Assembly (NCBI GenBank): GCA_001599815.1 | Contig: BCIA01000001.1 | Coordinates: 1,864,934-1,928,933, forward strand | Source of the DNA: Furcasterigmium furcatum | Lineage: Eukaryota; Ascomycota; Sordariomycetes; Glomerellales; Plectosphaerellaceae | Length of the DNA: 64,000 nucleotides | Direction: 5' to 3' | Shown: positions 54,257 to 64,000 of the stretch, piece by piece | Numbering within the stretch: position 1 is the first letter of the stretch | How the letters are laid out: every line of letters begins with the position of its first letter | The notes under the pieces: model-generated | The model's input: only the letters and a program-made list of their open reading frames with translations | Databases searched by the model: none | Told to the model about the DNA's origin: nothing | Program-made: the position numbers and the translations under genes

Positions 54257-54750
54257 TTACTCCTGGCGGTAGTGAGGGCGGTGGTGGCCGTGGTGATGGT
54301 GGTGGTGACCGTGGTGGTGGTGGTGGTGAGGGCGGGGGTGGGGGTAGTACCACCACTGGCGACGCTCAAGGCGGCCGGCCTCGGTGACTGCGTTACTGTT
54401 AGCACGCTCCCAGCCTGTGAGCTAGATGGTCGACTTACCCTCAGAGTCCTCGGTCTCGAAGTTCTCGCCGAGCGCCTCAATGATGCGCTCGACCTCCTGG
54501 AGGGCGGAGACCTGGGTCTCGTTGAGGGACTCGACCTCGAAGCGTCCACCGGAGATCATGCGGAGAAGGGTGGAGATGGTGGTGGTGGCCTGCTCGTTGG
54601 CGACCTCGTTGGCTGGGAAGTGTTAATGTGTGGTCGGGAGGTGAGAAGAACAGAAATGGTTCACTCACTGTTGACCTGGGTGGTGGCCTCAACCTCGGAG
54701 GGAGCGGCGACGGCCAGAGTGGCCAGGGCGAGGACAGCGAAGAAGCGCAT
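54257..54750 (-). CDS. Secreted histidine-rich protein with His6-Gly-His6 tail
   Basis: No family recognised. Exons are complement(54257..54387, 54439..54612, 54669..54750), 387 nt, 128 aa; both introns have GTGAGT/GTAAGT donors. The N-terminus MRFFAVLALATLAVAAP is a signal peptide. The middle is an acidic helical segment (ANEQATTTISTLLRMISGG, LNETQVSALQEVERIIEALG) with one possible N-glycosylation site. After a dibasic LERRQWWYY, which could be a Kex2-type processing site, the C-terminus is PHPRP followed by six His, Gly, six His, Gly, two His and RPHYRQE. Such a tail should bind Zn, Cu or Ni. The split between domain and tail falls at the third exon. Confidence 0.8.
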
Positions 54751-55762
54751 GTTGACGGTTGGACGTTGAAGCTGGAGTGGTGTGATGGTGAAGTTGATGT
54801 GATGAGGATGAGGAAAGAAGATTGTAGAGCAGGCTAGAGATCATGCTCTATTTATGCCCTGTTGTCCATTGCCATCACATGTTGCGATTCGAGATATGTG
54901 ATGGTGGAAAGCACGGCGTTGAAGGTGCAACGGCTGTGAGGAATGTGTTTTTGTGGGAGACTCAGGGGATGTCTCGGCGCATCTCGAGCTCATTTCAGGC
55001 CCCAGACGTTCCTCGCAGTCGAACAAACTGTCAGGGCGTTGCCTCTCTGAGACATGAATTCTTCGGTAACATACCCCGGCCTTCCCAATTAGCTTGTCAT
55101 TGGCCCTGGGGGCCATATCTTCATCTCCTCTCATGAAGTTTGGGATGGCGTGCCGGAATAGCTCCCGGAGCCTGGATCGTGGCCATACATTGCTGTGAAC
55201 AATACTGCTCCAGTCCTCTACCTACCTACCTCCAGATTACCGATACAAGGCTCCTCATCTCCAAGTCTCATACAATGTCCGTGATCGCGGGGTCCCAGCC
55301 CTACGGTCTGGGTGTGGCGCGGACAGGTATCGTCCCGACGAATGTATCTGACGGCAACCCAAAATCACGACAAGACACGTCGTTCGGGTTACCGGGGAAC
55401 TCAATCACTGCATGCTCGCTCCCACGTGCCGGTGAGAGGCTGGGCTCGGGCCACTTGGCCCGGTAAAAGGCCGTGCCAACCTCAGGATTACTCAAATCGG
55501 AGGTTATATCACGGCTCGCGGCGCTGAGTCAACCCTCCAGTACGGAAAGATCAAGCCGAGCATCGAATATCTCATGGCCTGGGCTGGGCCTCGTGAGCAT
55601 CCCCGGAGGGTTCGGTGTAATCGGTGAGAGTTATGATGGGGTCACGACGGCAGGCTCCTTGCATCTGAACATTCTCATCAGGGACGGAGAGTCCAATCAT
55701 CTGAATTGCTACCGTGCCATTCACTCGCGACCACATGTCGGGCGACTGATGATTTGAGTTTG
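54751..55762. other. 1.0 kb upstream of the His-rich gene
   Basis: It lies between two minus-strand genes and contains the promoter of the His-rich protein gene. No other supportable ORF. Confidence 0.5.
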
Positions 55763-56119
55763 CTACCACTGATTCCTGCCATCAATCTTCTCGACCGTGA
55801 CCTGGCTCCAATCGAGATTGTCGATCATGTTCAGGTTGACATTCTCGATCCGCGATCCGTCAATTTTCCAGTAGTCAGGTGTGTCTCCGTGGGTATGCAT
55901 GCCACACCGCCCGCAGAAGTAGTGCTTGTTGACGCTCTCCTCGGAGACGAGGCGGCCACTCTTTGATTCGATCGTGAGCGATCCCGCGGGGAAATAGGCC
56001 CAGGTGGCGCCGGCGCGGGAGCAGAAGGAGCAGTTGCACTGCTTGGCGCTGTCGGGGAGGTGAGGGAGCGTGACCTTGGTGTCGCCGCAGAAACAGGTTG
56101 CTACTATGGGAGAGGACAT
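55763..56119 (-). CDS. GFA/CENP-V domain zinc protein
   Basis: Small zinc-binding protein of the GFA (glutathione-dependent formaldehyde-activating)/CENP-V fold. Intronless, 118 aa. Zinc-site cysteines follow the family pattern: CFCGD near the N-terminus, QCNCSFCSRAG, and HYFCGRCGMHTHGD, then the late strand NVNLNMID. Many fungal genomes carry numerous copies; members are often annotated as glutathione-dependent formaldehyde-activating enzymes, though for most no such activity has been shown, and some act as carbon-sulfur lyases. There is no signal peptide. The start gives the typical MSSPIVATCFCGD beginning. Confidence 0.92.
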   Translation of the reverse strand: MSSPIVATCFCGDTKVTLPHLPDSAKQCNCSFCSRAGATWAYFPAGSLTIESKSGRLVSEESVNKHYFCGRCGMHTHGDTPDYWKIDGSRIENVNLNMIDNLDWSQVTVEKIDGRNQW

Positions 56120-56535
56120 GATGGTTGCGGTGAGGTCTATTGCCTGTTAGTCAGTGATGTTCAAGAGACCACCGGGGGTGAATATGCGGTGGAACGAGTT
56201 GGAATCATTGCGGGCACTGACGGTGACTTGGCTCTGATTGAGGTGTGGAACGTCAGGAAGACCTGCAGTTGATCGATGTCACGGACTTTCTGCTCCTAAC
56301 AATGCGCTATTGGCTCAGTAGGGTTTCAATGGCCCTTGGATATGACTTGTTCAAGTTCAAAGCACACGTCTGGTTGTACTAAGTACTCGAGGCACTTTGG
56401 TTGCCTGCTGACAAACCGGACCATGACCACGCAACGACCGTCAGCACTGGCAACCGGATCCAGCTGCTGCCCCGTGCGGCCCCTGAGCTTACTGGTGGCC
56501 ATGTCCTCTGGCGGCAGGCCCTCAACTTGACATCA
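56120..56535. other. GFA-domain gene upstream / C2H2 gene downstream spacer
   Basis: 416 nt between minus-strand genes. No other feature. Confidence 0.55.
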
Positions 56536-57535
56536 TCAAGATAGCCCGCGGGTTTCAGTCCACGTTAGGGATGAGTGGTGCTTGACGTCCCTCTTATGCC
56601 GCTCCAGCTGATCTGGTCTTGCGAACCCCTTCTTATTAGGACAGCCGGGAAGGTCGCATCTGTACACCCTCTCGTGACGGAGCAGGTGAGTTCTGGAGAG
56701 TCTTGTTAACAATATGCCCGCTTGGCGCAACCGGAACTCACTCACCTGAAGTCGCTGTTTCTTTTGAAGACTTTTAACCGTCCATCGACCACGCCACCGC
56801 GCTTGCAAGACATGCCTTCGGGGCATGTGTACGCCCCGGAGCCGCGTGCTTTCAGCTGTGAAAGCGAAGGGACGTCGTCGTCATCTTGAGCGTCGGTCAT
56901 CGCGTCGGTGGTGCTCGAGTTGGCTCGTGGCCTCTCCGATGTGCCGTCTTCTGTCAAATCCATATTGGACGCCGAATCTGTGCCCAAGGATAGCTGCCTG
57001 CCACTTTGCCTGCTGTCAAGACCAGAGGTGACCGGCATCGGCAACGGGCAGGGCGGATGGGGGCCGCTGGACCAGATTTCACGGGTCGCCGAGAGCGTCA
57101 AGGCCAGCTGGTCGGCCAAGGATCTGACGGTCGTGTCAGCGAGAGTGCATTGCCTGGTCGCGAGTGGGAGAATCACTTCAGCGTCTGATGCTTCTCGTCC
57201 AGATAGTCCGTGATGCTGCCGTCATCCTGCTCGACCAGCAGGCTCATGTTGCTATTCGCGTAGTCATGCACAAACGTCCCATGGGCGATTTGGCCTGAAA
57301 ACTGCGTGATTATATGAAGGACTCGAATCAGATAGGAGCCGATGTCGTTCAGGGGACATGTTCCCGCCGCGGGTTCGGCTGCATGGCCTGGCTCTCCCAT
57401 CGACGATAGGGTCTCCGCGAGCTTGTGGGTGATCCAATCGAGCTCGGGACCCCTGGAGGGCGCGCCGCCATGGGCAGCTTGGAAGATGTGGTCAAGTGAC
57501 CCGCCGGTTGTTGTCGGAACGATGGAGGTGGCCAT
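56536..57535 (-). CDS. C2H2 zinc-finger protein
   Basis: Likely nuclear DNA-binding protein. Exons are complement(56536..56692, 56746..57123, 57177..57535), 894 nt, 297 aa; intron donors are GTGATT and GTGAGT. About 190 residues without a domain call come first (MATSIVPTTTGGSLDHIFQAA; the region around LADQLALTLSATREIW looks helical), then a Ser/Asp-rich linker, then two C-terminal fingers: YTCPEGMSCK with FKRNSDFRTHLLRH, the second intron falling inside this finger, and YRCDLPGCPNKKGFARPDQLERHKRDVKHH. The first finger is irregular, with a long loop between the Cys and His pairs; the FxRxxdxxrH style is common in fungal C2H2 factors. It is divergent from the fungal_trans gene, 316 nt apart. 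Confidence 0.85.
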
Positions 57536-57851
57536 GCTGGTGATCGAGGCGCCCTAGTCTTCTCTTTTGCTTGCCGGATCGAGGATGAAGCTTGCCAGGC
57601 TGTCAAGCCAAGTCTCCTCTTTTCTCTTTTTGATAGATCAGCGCCCCCTCCCCTCTTCTTGGTGGCGGTGACCGAGAGGCGGGGTGGCCAGACCCTTGTC
57701 CAAAGTCCCTAAAACGGCCCCCAAATGTCCGAATCTCACGCACCAGGCTGAGGAGATGCTGACACGCAGCTTTTCTTATGGTTCCCCGGATTCCGCCATC
57801 TGACGCTATCACGATGGCCTCATCCTGGATCCATCTCACCTGTCTCCGCTG
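57536..57851. promoter_or_regulatory. Divergent promoter of the C2H2 and fungal_trans genes
   Basis: Only 316 nt separate the two start codons, so regulatory elements are very probably shared. No known motif stands out. Confidence 0.55.
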
Positions 57852-60067
57852 ATGGTTCCCTCCGCCGCGAAACGACGGCGCCGGGCCGACCCGGGCCCGG
57901 ATCCGGGCTTGGCCGGCGCGGTTCCGGTGATTAGCGGCCGTGCCGAAAGCTCCGACAACCCCGCTCTCTTCGCGTCGGCGCCAGACGCGGCAGAGGATTT
58001 CGACTTTGCCTTTGTGCCGAGCCTGAAAGCCTTTGCCAACTGGGAGTCTGCTCGTGACTCTCAGCCCAAGCGAGGTGCGATGCCCCCGAGGTGCTTCTGT
58101 TGAGAGTAGCAGGCATGAACTGACGGTGGCCAACAGCGTATGATGACTTTGCCAACCAGCCAGACCTGGAGCTGGCGCCCTGGGTAGGAGACCACTTTGA
58201 AGGATTTCTGCCCTCGATACCTCTCCTGGATGGTTTAGGCCCAATCGACCTCACGCCACCGAATCCTCTACTTGATGCCGACGAATTCATCATCATCCAC
58301 CCTATGCTGAGACACCCACCATCACACCCAGCGAGCCGCACCGATCGGGTCATCAATGCTCTCATCAAGTTCCGATTCGCCATGCCGGAAGCGCTGGAAG
58401 CGCCCAAGTTGATCAAGGTACTGGAACAGCCACCACTGGGTTCCCAGACATCCGACCAGCCGCCTGGGGTGGACATGCTGGGGACACCGAGTCAGCCTTC
58501 CCTGAGGGGAGCCATCTCGGTCTCGCGGCTACCGCCCAGTTTTGGCCAAGTCGCACTGGATAATCAGGTGGACAAGTTTCTTCATGAATTCTGTGAGCAT
58601 CTAGTTTGATCTGGCGTGCGCGGGCTCTGCTGACTTGTGGGTAGACCTCGGCGCCGTCTGTCCCGGCAGAACGATCGTGAAGACGGACAATGCGTACGAG
58701 ACGCAGTTCACGCCCATGGCCGAGAGAAGTCCGCTGGTCAAGCATGCCATCTTGTCACTGTCCGCCACATACATCCTCGATTTCAAGCAGCATCGCCGGC
58801 TTACTGACAGAGCCAATTTCCACCACGCCGAGTCCATCCGGCTGCTGACCGAGGAGTTGAGCACGCCCAATGTCTACAAGCCGGGAAAGGAGGAAGCAGT
58901 GGTCGCAGCGCTGTATCTCCTCGCCCACAACGAGGTAAGTCCCATGTGACCCTCGGCCGTGAACCCTTGCTGACCCGTCAGAACATCAACTGGGAAGCTC
59001 GGCGGCGGGAGGACAATCCCAAATGGCACCGATGTAGTCTCCAAGCCAAGGTGATCCTCGAGCGCTCCGACCCAGGCCAGCAGTTCGCAAAGCCGCGCAA
59101 CGTGCAGTGCACCGAGGCGAGGACGCAGCTGGCGGCGCTCTGGGCGCAGGCCGTCGTCTTCAGCGACTGCTTCTACCCCCTGGACCTCACCGCGACGGCC
59201 AAGAAGTGTTCCTGGTCATGGCTGATGCAGGGCGATGAGCGCACGCAGAGGAAGATCACGGGCATGAACGGCCACAGCCCGAAGCTCACCCACCTGATGG
59301 CCAGGACGACGTACCTCGCGTCGCAGCTGTACAAGAACCCCAACAAGCAGGTCTCCCTCGGCGTCGCCAAGGAGATTGAGCGCCTGTACCAGGATTTCGG
59401 CCAGTGGTCCGACCTGTCGCCCAACTTTTACGACAACTCGGACGAGGCGATTGCGGCGCTGCCGCTGGACGAGACCGGGAAGTGCTGCACGGCCGTGGGC
59501 GTGAACCAGCTACACGCCTATCAGTATGCCCTGAGCGCGCATATCTACTTGCAATGCCGCGTGTTTAGGTGAGTCGGGCCCGAACAAACCTTGACCAAGT
59601 GATTCCATTACTGACGATGATCAGGCACACGAGAAAACACCCGAAAGTACAAGCCTTGCTCGCGAAACTGCTATGGTGCATTGAGCTCACCCCTACGTCT
59701 GGGGATCTGTATTGTGCCGACTCGCCTCTGTTCACTGTGTTTCTTGCCGGAGTCGTCTGCCATACTCCTGAGCAACGCGCGGTAATCTCGACCTACTTTG
59801 GTCCAACGAGTTCCGAGTCGAGAGGAGTGAGTATTGAAGTCGATTTTCAAGGATGCACCAAGACTGACGAAATGGCAGAACGTGACGCCTGCTTGGCAGT
59901 CCCTCAACTTTGTATGGACGTGGCTGGACGCGAATGATCTCGAGCAGGGATCTTTGGCCGAACTGGACGAAACCGTCGATGGGACGAAATTGAGCGCGTT
60001 GCCGGCTTGGTGGGAGGAGTTCGTGGCCGCAGTGGCGGAGAGGGAGGGCAGACTGAACATGCAATGA
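57852..60067 (+). CDS. Fungal_trans-type regulatory protein without visible DNA-binding domain
   Basis: Putative transcriptional regulator. Exons are 57852..58074, 58137..58592, 58645..58934, 58982..59568, 59625..59826, 59879..60067; 1947 nt, 648 aa, every junction frame-consistent. The N-terminus has a basic cluster (AAKRRRRADPG, a possible nuclear signal) but no Zn2Cys6 or C2H2 finger. The body is helical and of the fungal-specific transcription factor type (fungal_trans_2-like): VDKFLHEFYLGAVCPG, ERSPLVKHAILSLSATYILDF, AALYLLAHNE, TEARTQLAALWAQAVVFSD, LARTTYLASQLYKN-like segment and LSAHIYLQCRVFRHTRKHPKV. C2H2 plus fungal_trans fusions exist in fungi. Here the two modules are separate divergent genes, which suggests but does not prove cooperation. 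Confidence 0.8.
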
Positions 60068-61443
60068 TCTTCGAACCCGGCGTCCTTCGTTATTCATGCG
60101 CAGCCAGCTGGCGTTATTTGTAGCGATGATGAAATCTATTGACCGTAAAATGACAAGTTCCTCCCCCGAATTGAATGATTCGCTCAACTCCATAACCCAT
60201 GCAGAACCACAGAACCGCTCCATCACGACGATCGAAAAAAAGCCTGGGTTACCCCTTACTCTAAGTACAGTTATCGCTTGGCCCTAATTCCACCGCAGAG
60301 TTTATTCAACCAGGACTGTATTTCGACTGAAGATTTCGGGGCCGATTCGCAGTACGGGGAGAAGTTGACCTGGCAAACCCAATCAGCACGACCCTGCGTC
60401 CCGACTCATGAGAGTACTTACGTGTTGGAATCCAACTGGAATTGTGAGCCCACTCCGGCCAACTCGTGCCACGAGCTTGAGAACGCCTGGTTGGCTCCGG
60501 GGAAGCTGTGGCTTCTTCTGACTGGCGGGGAAGTCTGGCGAGAGCAGCAATCGGGGAGCGGCCGGGGGACAGCCGGTTGGACGGTGGAGCTAATGTCGGA
60601 GCGCAACCACTGTTCCAGGGCGAATGACGCCCTCTGTGGTGCAGGAGAAGACCTGCACACATGGCATGACAGCGGGCATTGCACCGGGGGAGAGAGCAGT
60701 GGCAACGGCCTCGGCCTGTGAGGACACGGGCTGGATGATCTGCCCCGCCGGCTCGCCGGGAGCTGGCGCGGGCCGTTCGTGGAAAGGTTCGTGCGCATTG
60801 TCAAGAGATCTGATTATGTACTTCAGCTTGTACAGGATGGCGTAACCCAGGAGCGGGTGGCATCTAGCGGCCCATGTCTTTCCTATATATCATCGGGGTG
60901 TCCGGTCCCTCAGCTGTCCTAGGACTCAAGGCAACCCAGCGTCCCCCATGGTTAGGTAGTAGACTTGCTACCCTGTCGGTGAGGCTGTATCGCGCTGTCC
61001 TGAGTCTTCTCTTTTCCCGCCCGTTTTGGGAAGCGTTTGGAGGTAGCCCAGATAACATGTTCGTCAGAAGCAAGATCTCAGGAGGGCGTGTGCATAGGGC
61101 AGATGCGAGCCGGAACTCGGAGGGCGGCGGAGGAGAAGTGGGGGCGGGGCGGGGCGCAGCCAGGGGCCCGTCCCGGCCGATGACGGCGCTAGCCCCGTTC
61201 GGGCCGCATTTCGAGAAACGAGGAGAGAGGAGGGGAGATGCAGGAGATGCATCGCGCACCGCCATGACGACAGACCCGGCATTTCCATAAAGTGAGCAGG
61301 GTCGCCTTGTTCTCAGCCGCTTTTACACTTGAAAGTGTCAGGCAGCACTGGTGCTCGGATCCGGATCGAGACCTGACCTTCCCAACCCCCTTGTCGTGAC
61401 CCCCGGACATTGTGACCTCGGAGACATCACTCAGTCACTCACC
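60068..61443. other. 1.4 kb intergenic region, no gene seen
   Basis: 3' region of the fungal_trans gene and promoter of the FAD oxidoreductase. A GC-box-like GGGGCGGGGCGGGG run lies near 61140. Only frame-incoherent ORFs. Confidence 0.5.
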
Positions 61444-62854
61444 ATGGCCCCCTCCTACATCATCGTCGGGTCGGGCGTCTTCGGCGCCTCGACAGCCCTG
61501 CACCTGATCCGGAAGTATCCCGATGCCCAGGTCACCCTGGTAGACCGCAACGCCTTCACGGCGCCAACGAGGGTCGCCGCCTCCTGGGACTGGAACAAGG
61601 TCGTCCGCGCCGACTACTCGGACTTTGAGTACACCAGGCTCGCGTGGGAGTCCCGCACCTTATGGAAGGAGGACCCCTTGTTCAAGCCGTACTACCACGA
61701 GAGCGGCATCTACTGGATATCCGCCACGGGGTTCGCCCAGACGGTCCTCGAGAACTTCAAGCGCCTGGGCGTCAACGGCGGGCTGTACTCGCACCCCGTC
61801 GAGGAGGCCAAGAAGCTGCACGGAGGTCTCTTCGACGACGCCGACTACTCGGGCATCAAGGAGGTCCTGATCAACAACAACAGTGGCTGGGCCGAGGCGA
61901 AGGAGGCCCTGCAGAACGTCATCGAGGCGTCCGTCAAGCTGGGCGTCAAGTACGTCGAGGCTGAGGTCACTTCTCTCCGGTTCGAGAACGGTACTGAGGG
62001 TGCTGTGAAGGGGATCGCCACCAAGGCAGGGGACGTCCTTGAGGCGGACAGGGTCATTCTCTGCACGGGTGCATACACGGCGAAGCTGCTGGCAGACAGC
62101 GCCCCTAACCGCACCTCGCTCCATGTAGGAGACCGCTTCATCGCGGCAGGAGTCACAGAGGCCATCGCGCCGTTGAACGACGAGCAGCTCGAGAAGTTCA
62201 AGGACATGCCGGTAGCCATCAACGAGGTGCCGCCAGAGAAGGGTGAGCGCTGCTTCTTCTCGCTGTGGTCCCCGTTCATACTGACACCGACTGCTAGGTG
62301 GTAGCAACGGAGGCCTGCCGCCCTTGAAGGAGAACCTGAGGGCGCTCAAGTACTGGGGCCAGCTGATCTTCCGCAACACCCAGCGGCACGAGGCGACAGG
62401 GCAGGACTTCTCGTCGCCGCCCCCCAAGCCGGACTACGAGCAGTGGAACGTCCCGGCGTCGTTGAAGGACGACGTCCGCTTCGCCAACAACGTCATCTTT
62501 GGCAAGAAGGCCCAGGACCTCGAGCTGTCGGACTTTAGAATCTGCTGGTGAGTTGCATAACGTGACTGACCCTGTGAGCCATCGGCATGCTGACGGTGCT
62601 CGTGTTCTAGGGAGGCTCTGACGCCAAGTGAGGACTTCATCATCTCGCCGCACGGGGGATGCGAGGGGTTGTACGTCGCGACGTGCGGCTCGTTCCACGG
62701 CTGGAAGTTCTTCCCAGTGCTCGGCAAGTACGTGGTGCAGATGCTGGACGGTGTTCTGGAGGACGGACTGACGAAGAAATGGGCCTGGGATCGCGAGGTT
62801 CCGTCGACGGACGAGAATACGTTCTGGCCGCGGCTGGAGCTCAAGGATTTCTAG
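61444..62854 (+). CDS. FAD-dependent amine/amino-acid oxidase (fructosyl amino acid or sarcosine oxidase group)
   Basis: Flavoprotein of the DAO superfamily that oxidises a secondary amine, releasing hydrogen peroxide. Exons are 61444..62242, 62298..62547, 62611..62854; 1293 nt, 430 aa. The N-terminal Rossmann motif SYIIVGSGVFGASTALHL binds FAD; the second FAD segment is AASWDWNKVVRADYSD. The conserved C-terminal blocks are FRICWEALTPSEDFIISPH (its Cys is a candidate for covalent FAD attachment) and GLYVATCGSFHGWKFFPVLGKYVVQM. This pattern is typical of fungal fructosyl-amino-acid oxidase and sarcosine-oxidase-like enzymes. There is no signal peptide and no clear peroxisomal SKL end (it ends LELKDF). 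The substrate is unknown. Confidence 0.9.
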
Positions 62855-63517
62855 GCTGTCAGAAGGACGGTGCTGCCGGCGTGTCAATGGCAGGGAGCTG
62901 TCTCTCCATCTTGAGGTCTTCTTGATACTACTTCACGTCAGCGACTTGCCAAGTCGACAAGGTAACACAAGATTCATGACCATCCATGGATACCTGAGAC
63001 ATCGCCTGCACCGTGAAGATATTGCCCCTGGCGATGCGCCCGTCGATTCTGTGCCTCACTCTGGCCGAAGGCAGTGGCAGCGACCGTAGTTCCAATGCCC
63101 AGAGGTCTCCTCGTTCAATTGCCCTGTTATGGTGCCTGGGAAGGAGTTGACCACCGACTTGGAGTAACCAGTGAGCACTATTCGGTAGAAATATCCTCCG
63201 TCAGGCGCTGCTAATGGGAGGCTGGCGGTCTAACTCGGCGACTCGGAGACGCTTTCAAGGTTCTCGGACTTTAGCCGGCACCAATGTCATGACTTCACAG
63301 ACCCCAAGGCCTTGGCTCCAGGCAGCTTACGCACTTCTGCGGGTTGTTCCAGGACCCAGTTCTTGTCATAGGGCTGTGAATCCCATGCTTCTGACCGCTT
63401 CAACTGGGTCTGGGTCCCCTGCCGTCCTCCATGATCCCAGTCAGCTCCCCTCTGCCCTCGACCTCGACGAACACCATGCTCCCAGACCCCGATTGAGTAC
63501 GGAGAAGCACAGCAACG
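62855..63517. other. FAD oxidase downstream / last Zn2Cys6 gene upstream spacer
   Basis: 663 nt between plus-strand genes. No other feature seen. Confidence 0.55.
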
Positions 63518-64000
63518 ATGTCGCAGCTTCCAGGCGACCAACAGCAACAGAATGACGCCGGCAGCGAGGCCGCCCCAAGGGGGCCCATGACCACGATCCC
63601 CTTCGACCAGCCCGTCGCCCTCACCCCGTCGGGCGCGCCCTTCCTCAACCCCCGAAGCTGCGTGACCTGCCGCAAGAGAAAGGTCCGCTGCGACAAGACG
63701 ATGCCGTGCCACAACTGCCGGCGCGCGCAGATCAGCTGCATCTATCCGGCGCCCGGTCGAGCCCCCCGACGCCCGCGCCCGAGAGATCCGAACGCGCCCC
63801 CGAAGACCACCAGCGAACGAGAGCAGGTCCTGCTCAAGAGGCTACACAAGTTGGAGGGCATAGTGGAAGAGCTGAGCGGGCAGATCGACGGCGACGGCGT
63901 CAGCAGCAGCGCCGCAAAGACCGCCAGCGCGGGCCAGTCCCCGGACGCCGGCCAGACCGCGCGGCGGCCGGGCGAGAAGGAGACGTTCACGCCGGTCAGA
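63518..64000 (+). CDS. Zn2Cys6 transcription factor, N-terminal part (runs off right edge)
   Basis: The first 161 codons are in the window. A polar N-terminus (MSQLPGDQQQQNDAG) precedes a complete zinc cluster, RSCVTCRKRKVRCDKTMPCHNC..ISCIYP, with the six cysteines spaced as in Gal4-type factors. Then follow a basic Pro/Arg-rich linker and a short leucine-heptad helix (LLKRLHKLEGIVEELSGQI) for dimerisation. No intron is visible so far. The rest, including any fungal_trans domain, lies outside the window, so integrity and role are unknown. Confidence 0.9.
   Translation, partial: MSQLPGDQQQQNDAGSEAAPRGPMTTIPFDQPVALTPSGAPFLNPRSCVTCRKRKVRCDKTMPCHNCRRAQISCIYPAPGRAPRRPRPRDPNAPPKTTSEREQVLLKRLHKLEGIVEELSGQIDGDGVSSSAAKTASAGQSPDAGQTARRPGEKETFTPVR

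Noticed and set aside
1..64000. tRNA genes, transposon ORFs, CRISPR arrays, prokaryotic operons
   Set aside because: No cloverleaf with a GGTTCGANTCC-type arm, no transposase or reverse-transcriptase motif and no regular spacer array was seen; spliced genes throughout make a prokaryotic reading untenable.

Overview
The window looks like a gene-rich stretch of a filamentous ascomycete chromosome (Pezizomycotina, most likely Sordariomycetes). The evidence is short introns of about 46-66 nt with GT..CTNAC/CTAAT..AG signals, GC-rich coding sequence, two Zn2Cys6 regulators, a HET-domain gene, secreted plant-cell-wall hydrolases and fungal-specific families (2EXR, DUF7703, fungal_trans). I built the gene models by hand: exon boundaries come from splice signals plus reading-frame continuity. 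All complete spliced models sum to a multiple of three, but none was tested against transcripts. No rRNA, tRNA, CRISPR array or intact transposon was recognised.

Layout. 1-814: 5' part of an MFS sugar transporter running off the left edge, followed by 5.3 kb without a supportable gene. 6.2-18 kb: an uptake and polysaccharide section. It holds a secreted GH43 enzyme, the iron permease FTR1 and the ferroxidase FET3 divergently arranged around a shared promoter with a perfect siderophore-GATA-type motif, an ABM-like barrel protein, a secreted GH10 xylanase with paired GGCTAA sites, and a D-2-hydroxyacid dehydrogenase. 17.8-22.1 kb: a DUF7703 membrane protein and a zinc alcohol dehydrogenase separated by 2 kb of apparently empty DNA.

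22.8-43.3 kb is mostly housekeeping: VTA1 (ESCRT/MVB), an Mpd1-like protein disulfide isomerase, exosome subunit RRP41, TIM50, a TED1/CDC1 metallophosphoesterase, a small protein whose first exon is only the ATG, a Tim17-family protein, proline dehydrogenase and the KEOPS subunit CGI121. A 2EXR protein, a HET protein and a small secreted cysteine-containing protein sit among them.

45-64 kb is more accessory: a Zn2Cys6 factor, a quinate-permease-like transporter, a 3.4 kb gene-poor stretch with a broken small ORF and an AT-rich patch, a secreted protein with a His6-Gly-His6 tail, a GFA/CENP-V protein, a C2H2 protein divergent from a fungal_trans protein that has no visible DNA-binding domain, an FAD amine oxidase, and the 5' end of another Zn2Cys6 factor at the right edge.

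Functional links visible here: FTR1 with FET3 (reductive iron uptake; both needed for activity), GH43 with GH10 (xylan breakdown, with two sugar transporters in the same window), and the C2H2/fungal_trans divergent pair (possible co-regulated or cooperating regulators; inference only). The items most worth a second look are that pair, the His-tailed secreted protein, the broken ORF at 52.9-53.2 kb, the one-codon exon, the GC-AG intron in RRP41 and the frame problem at the start of the GH10 gene.
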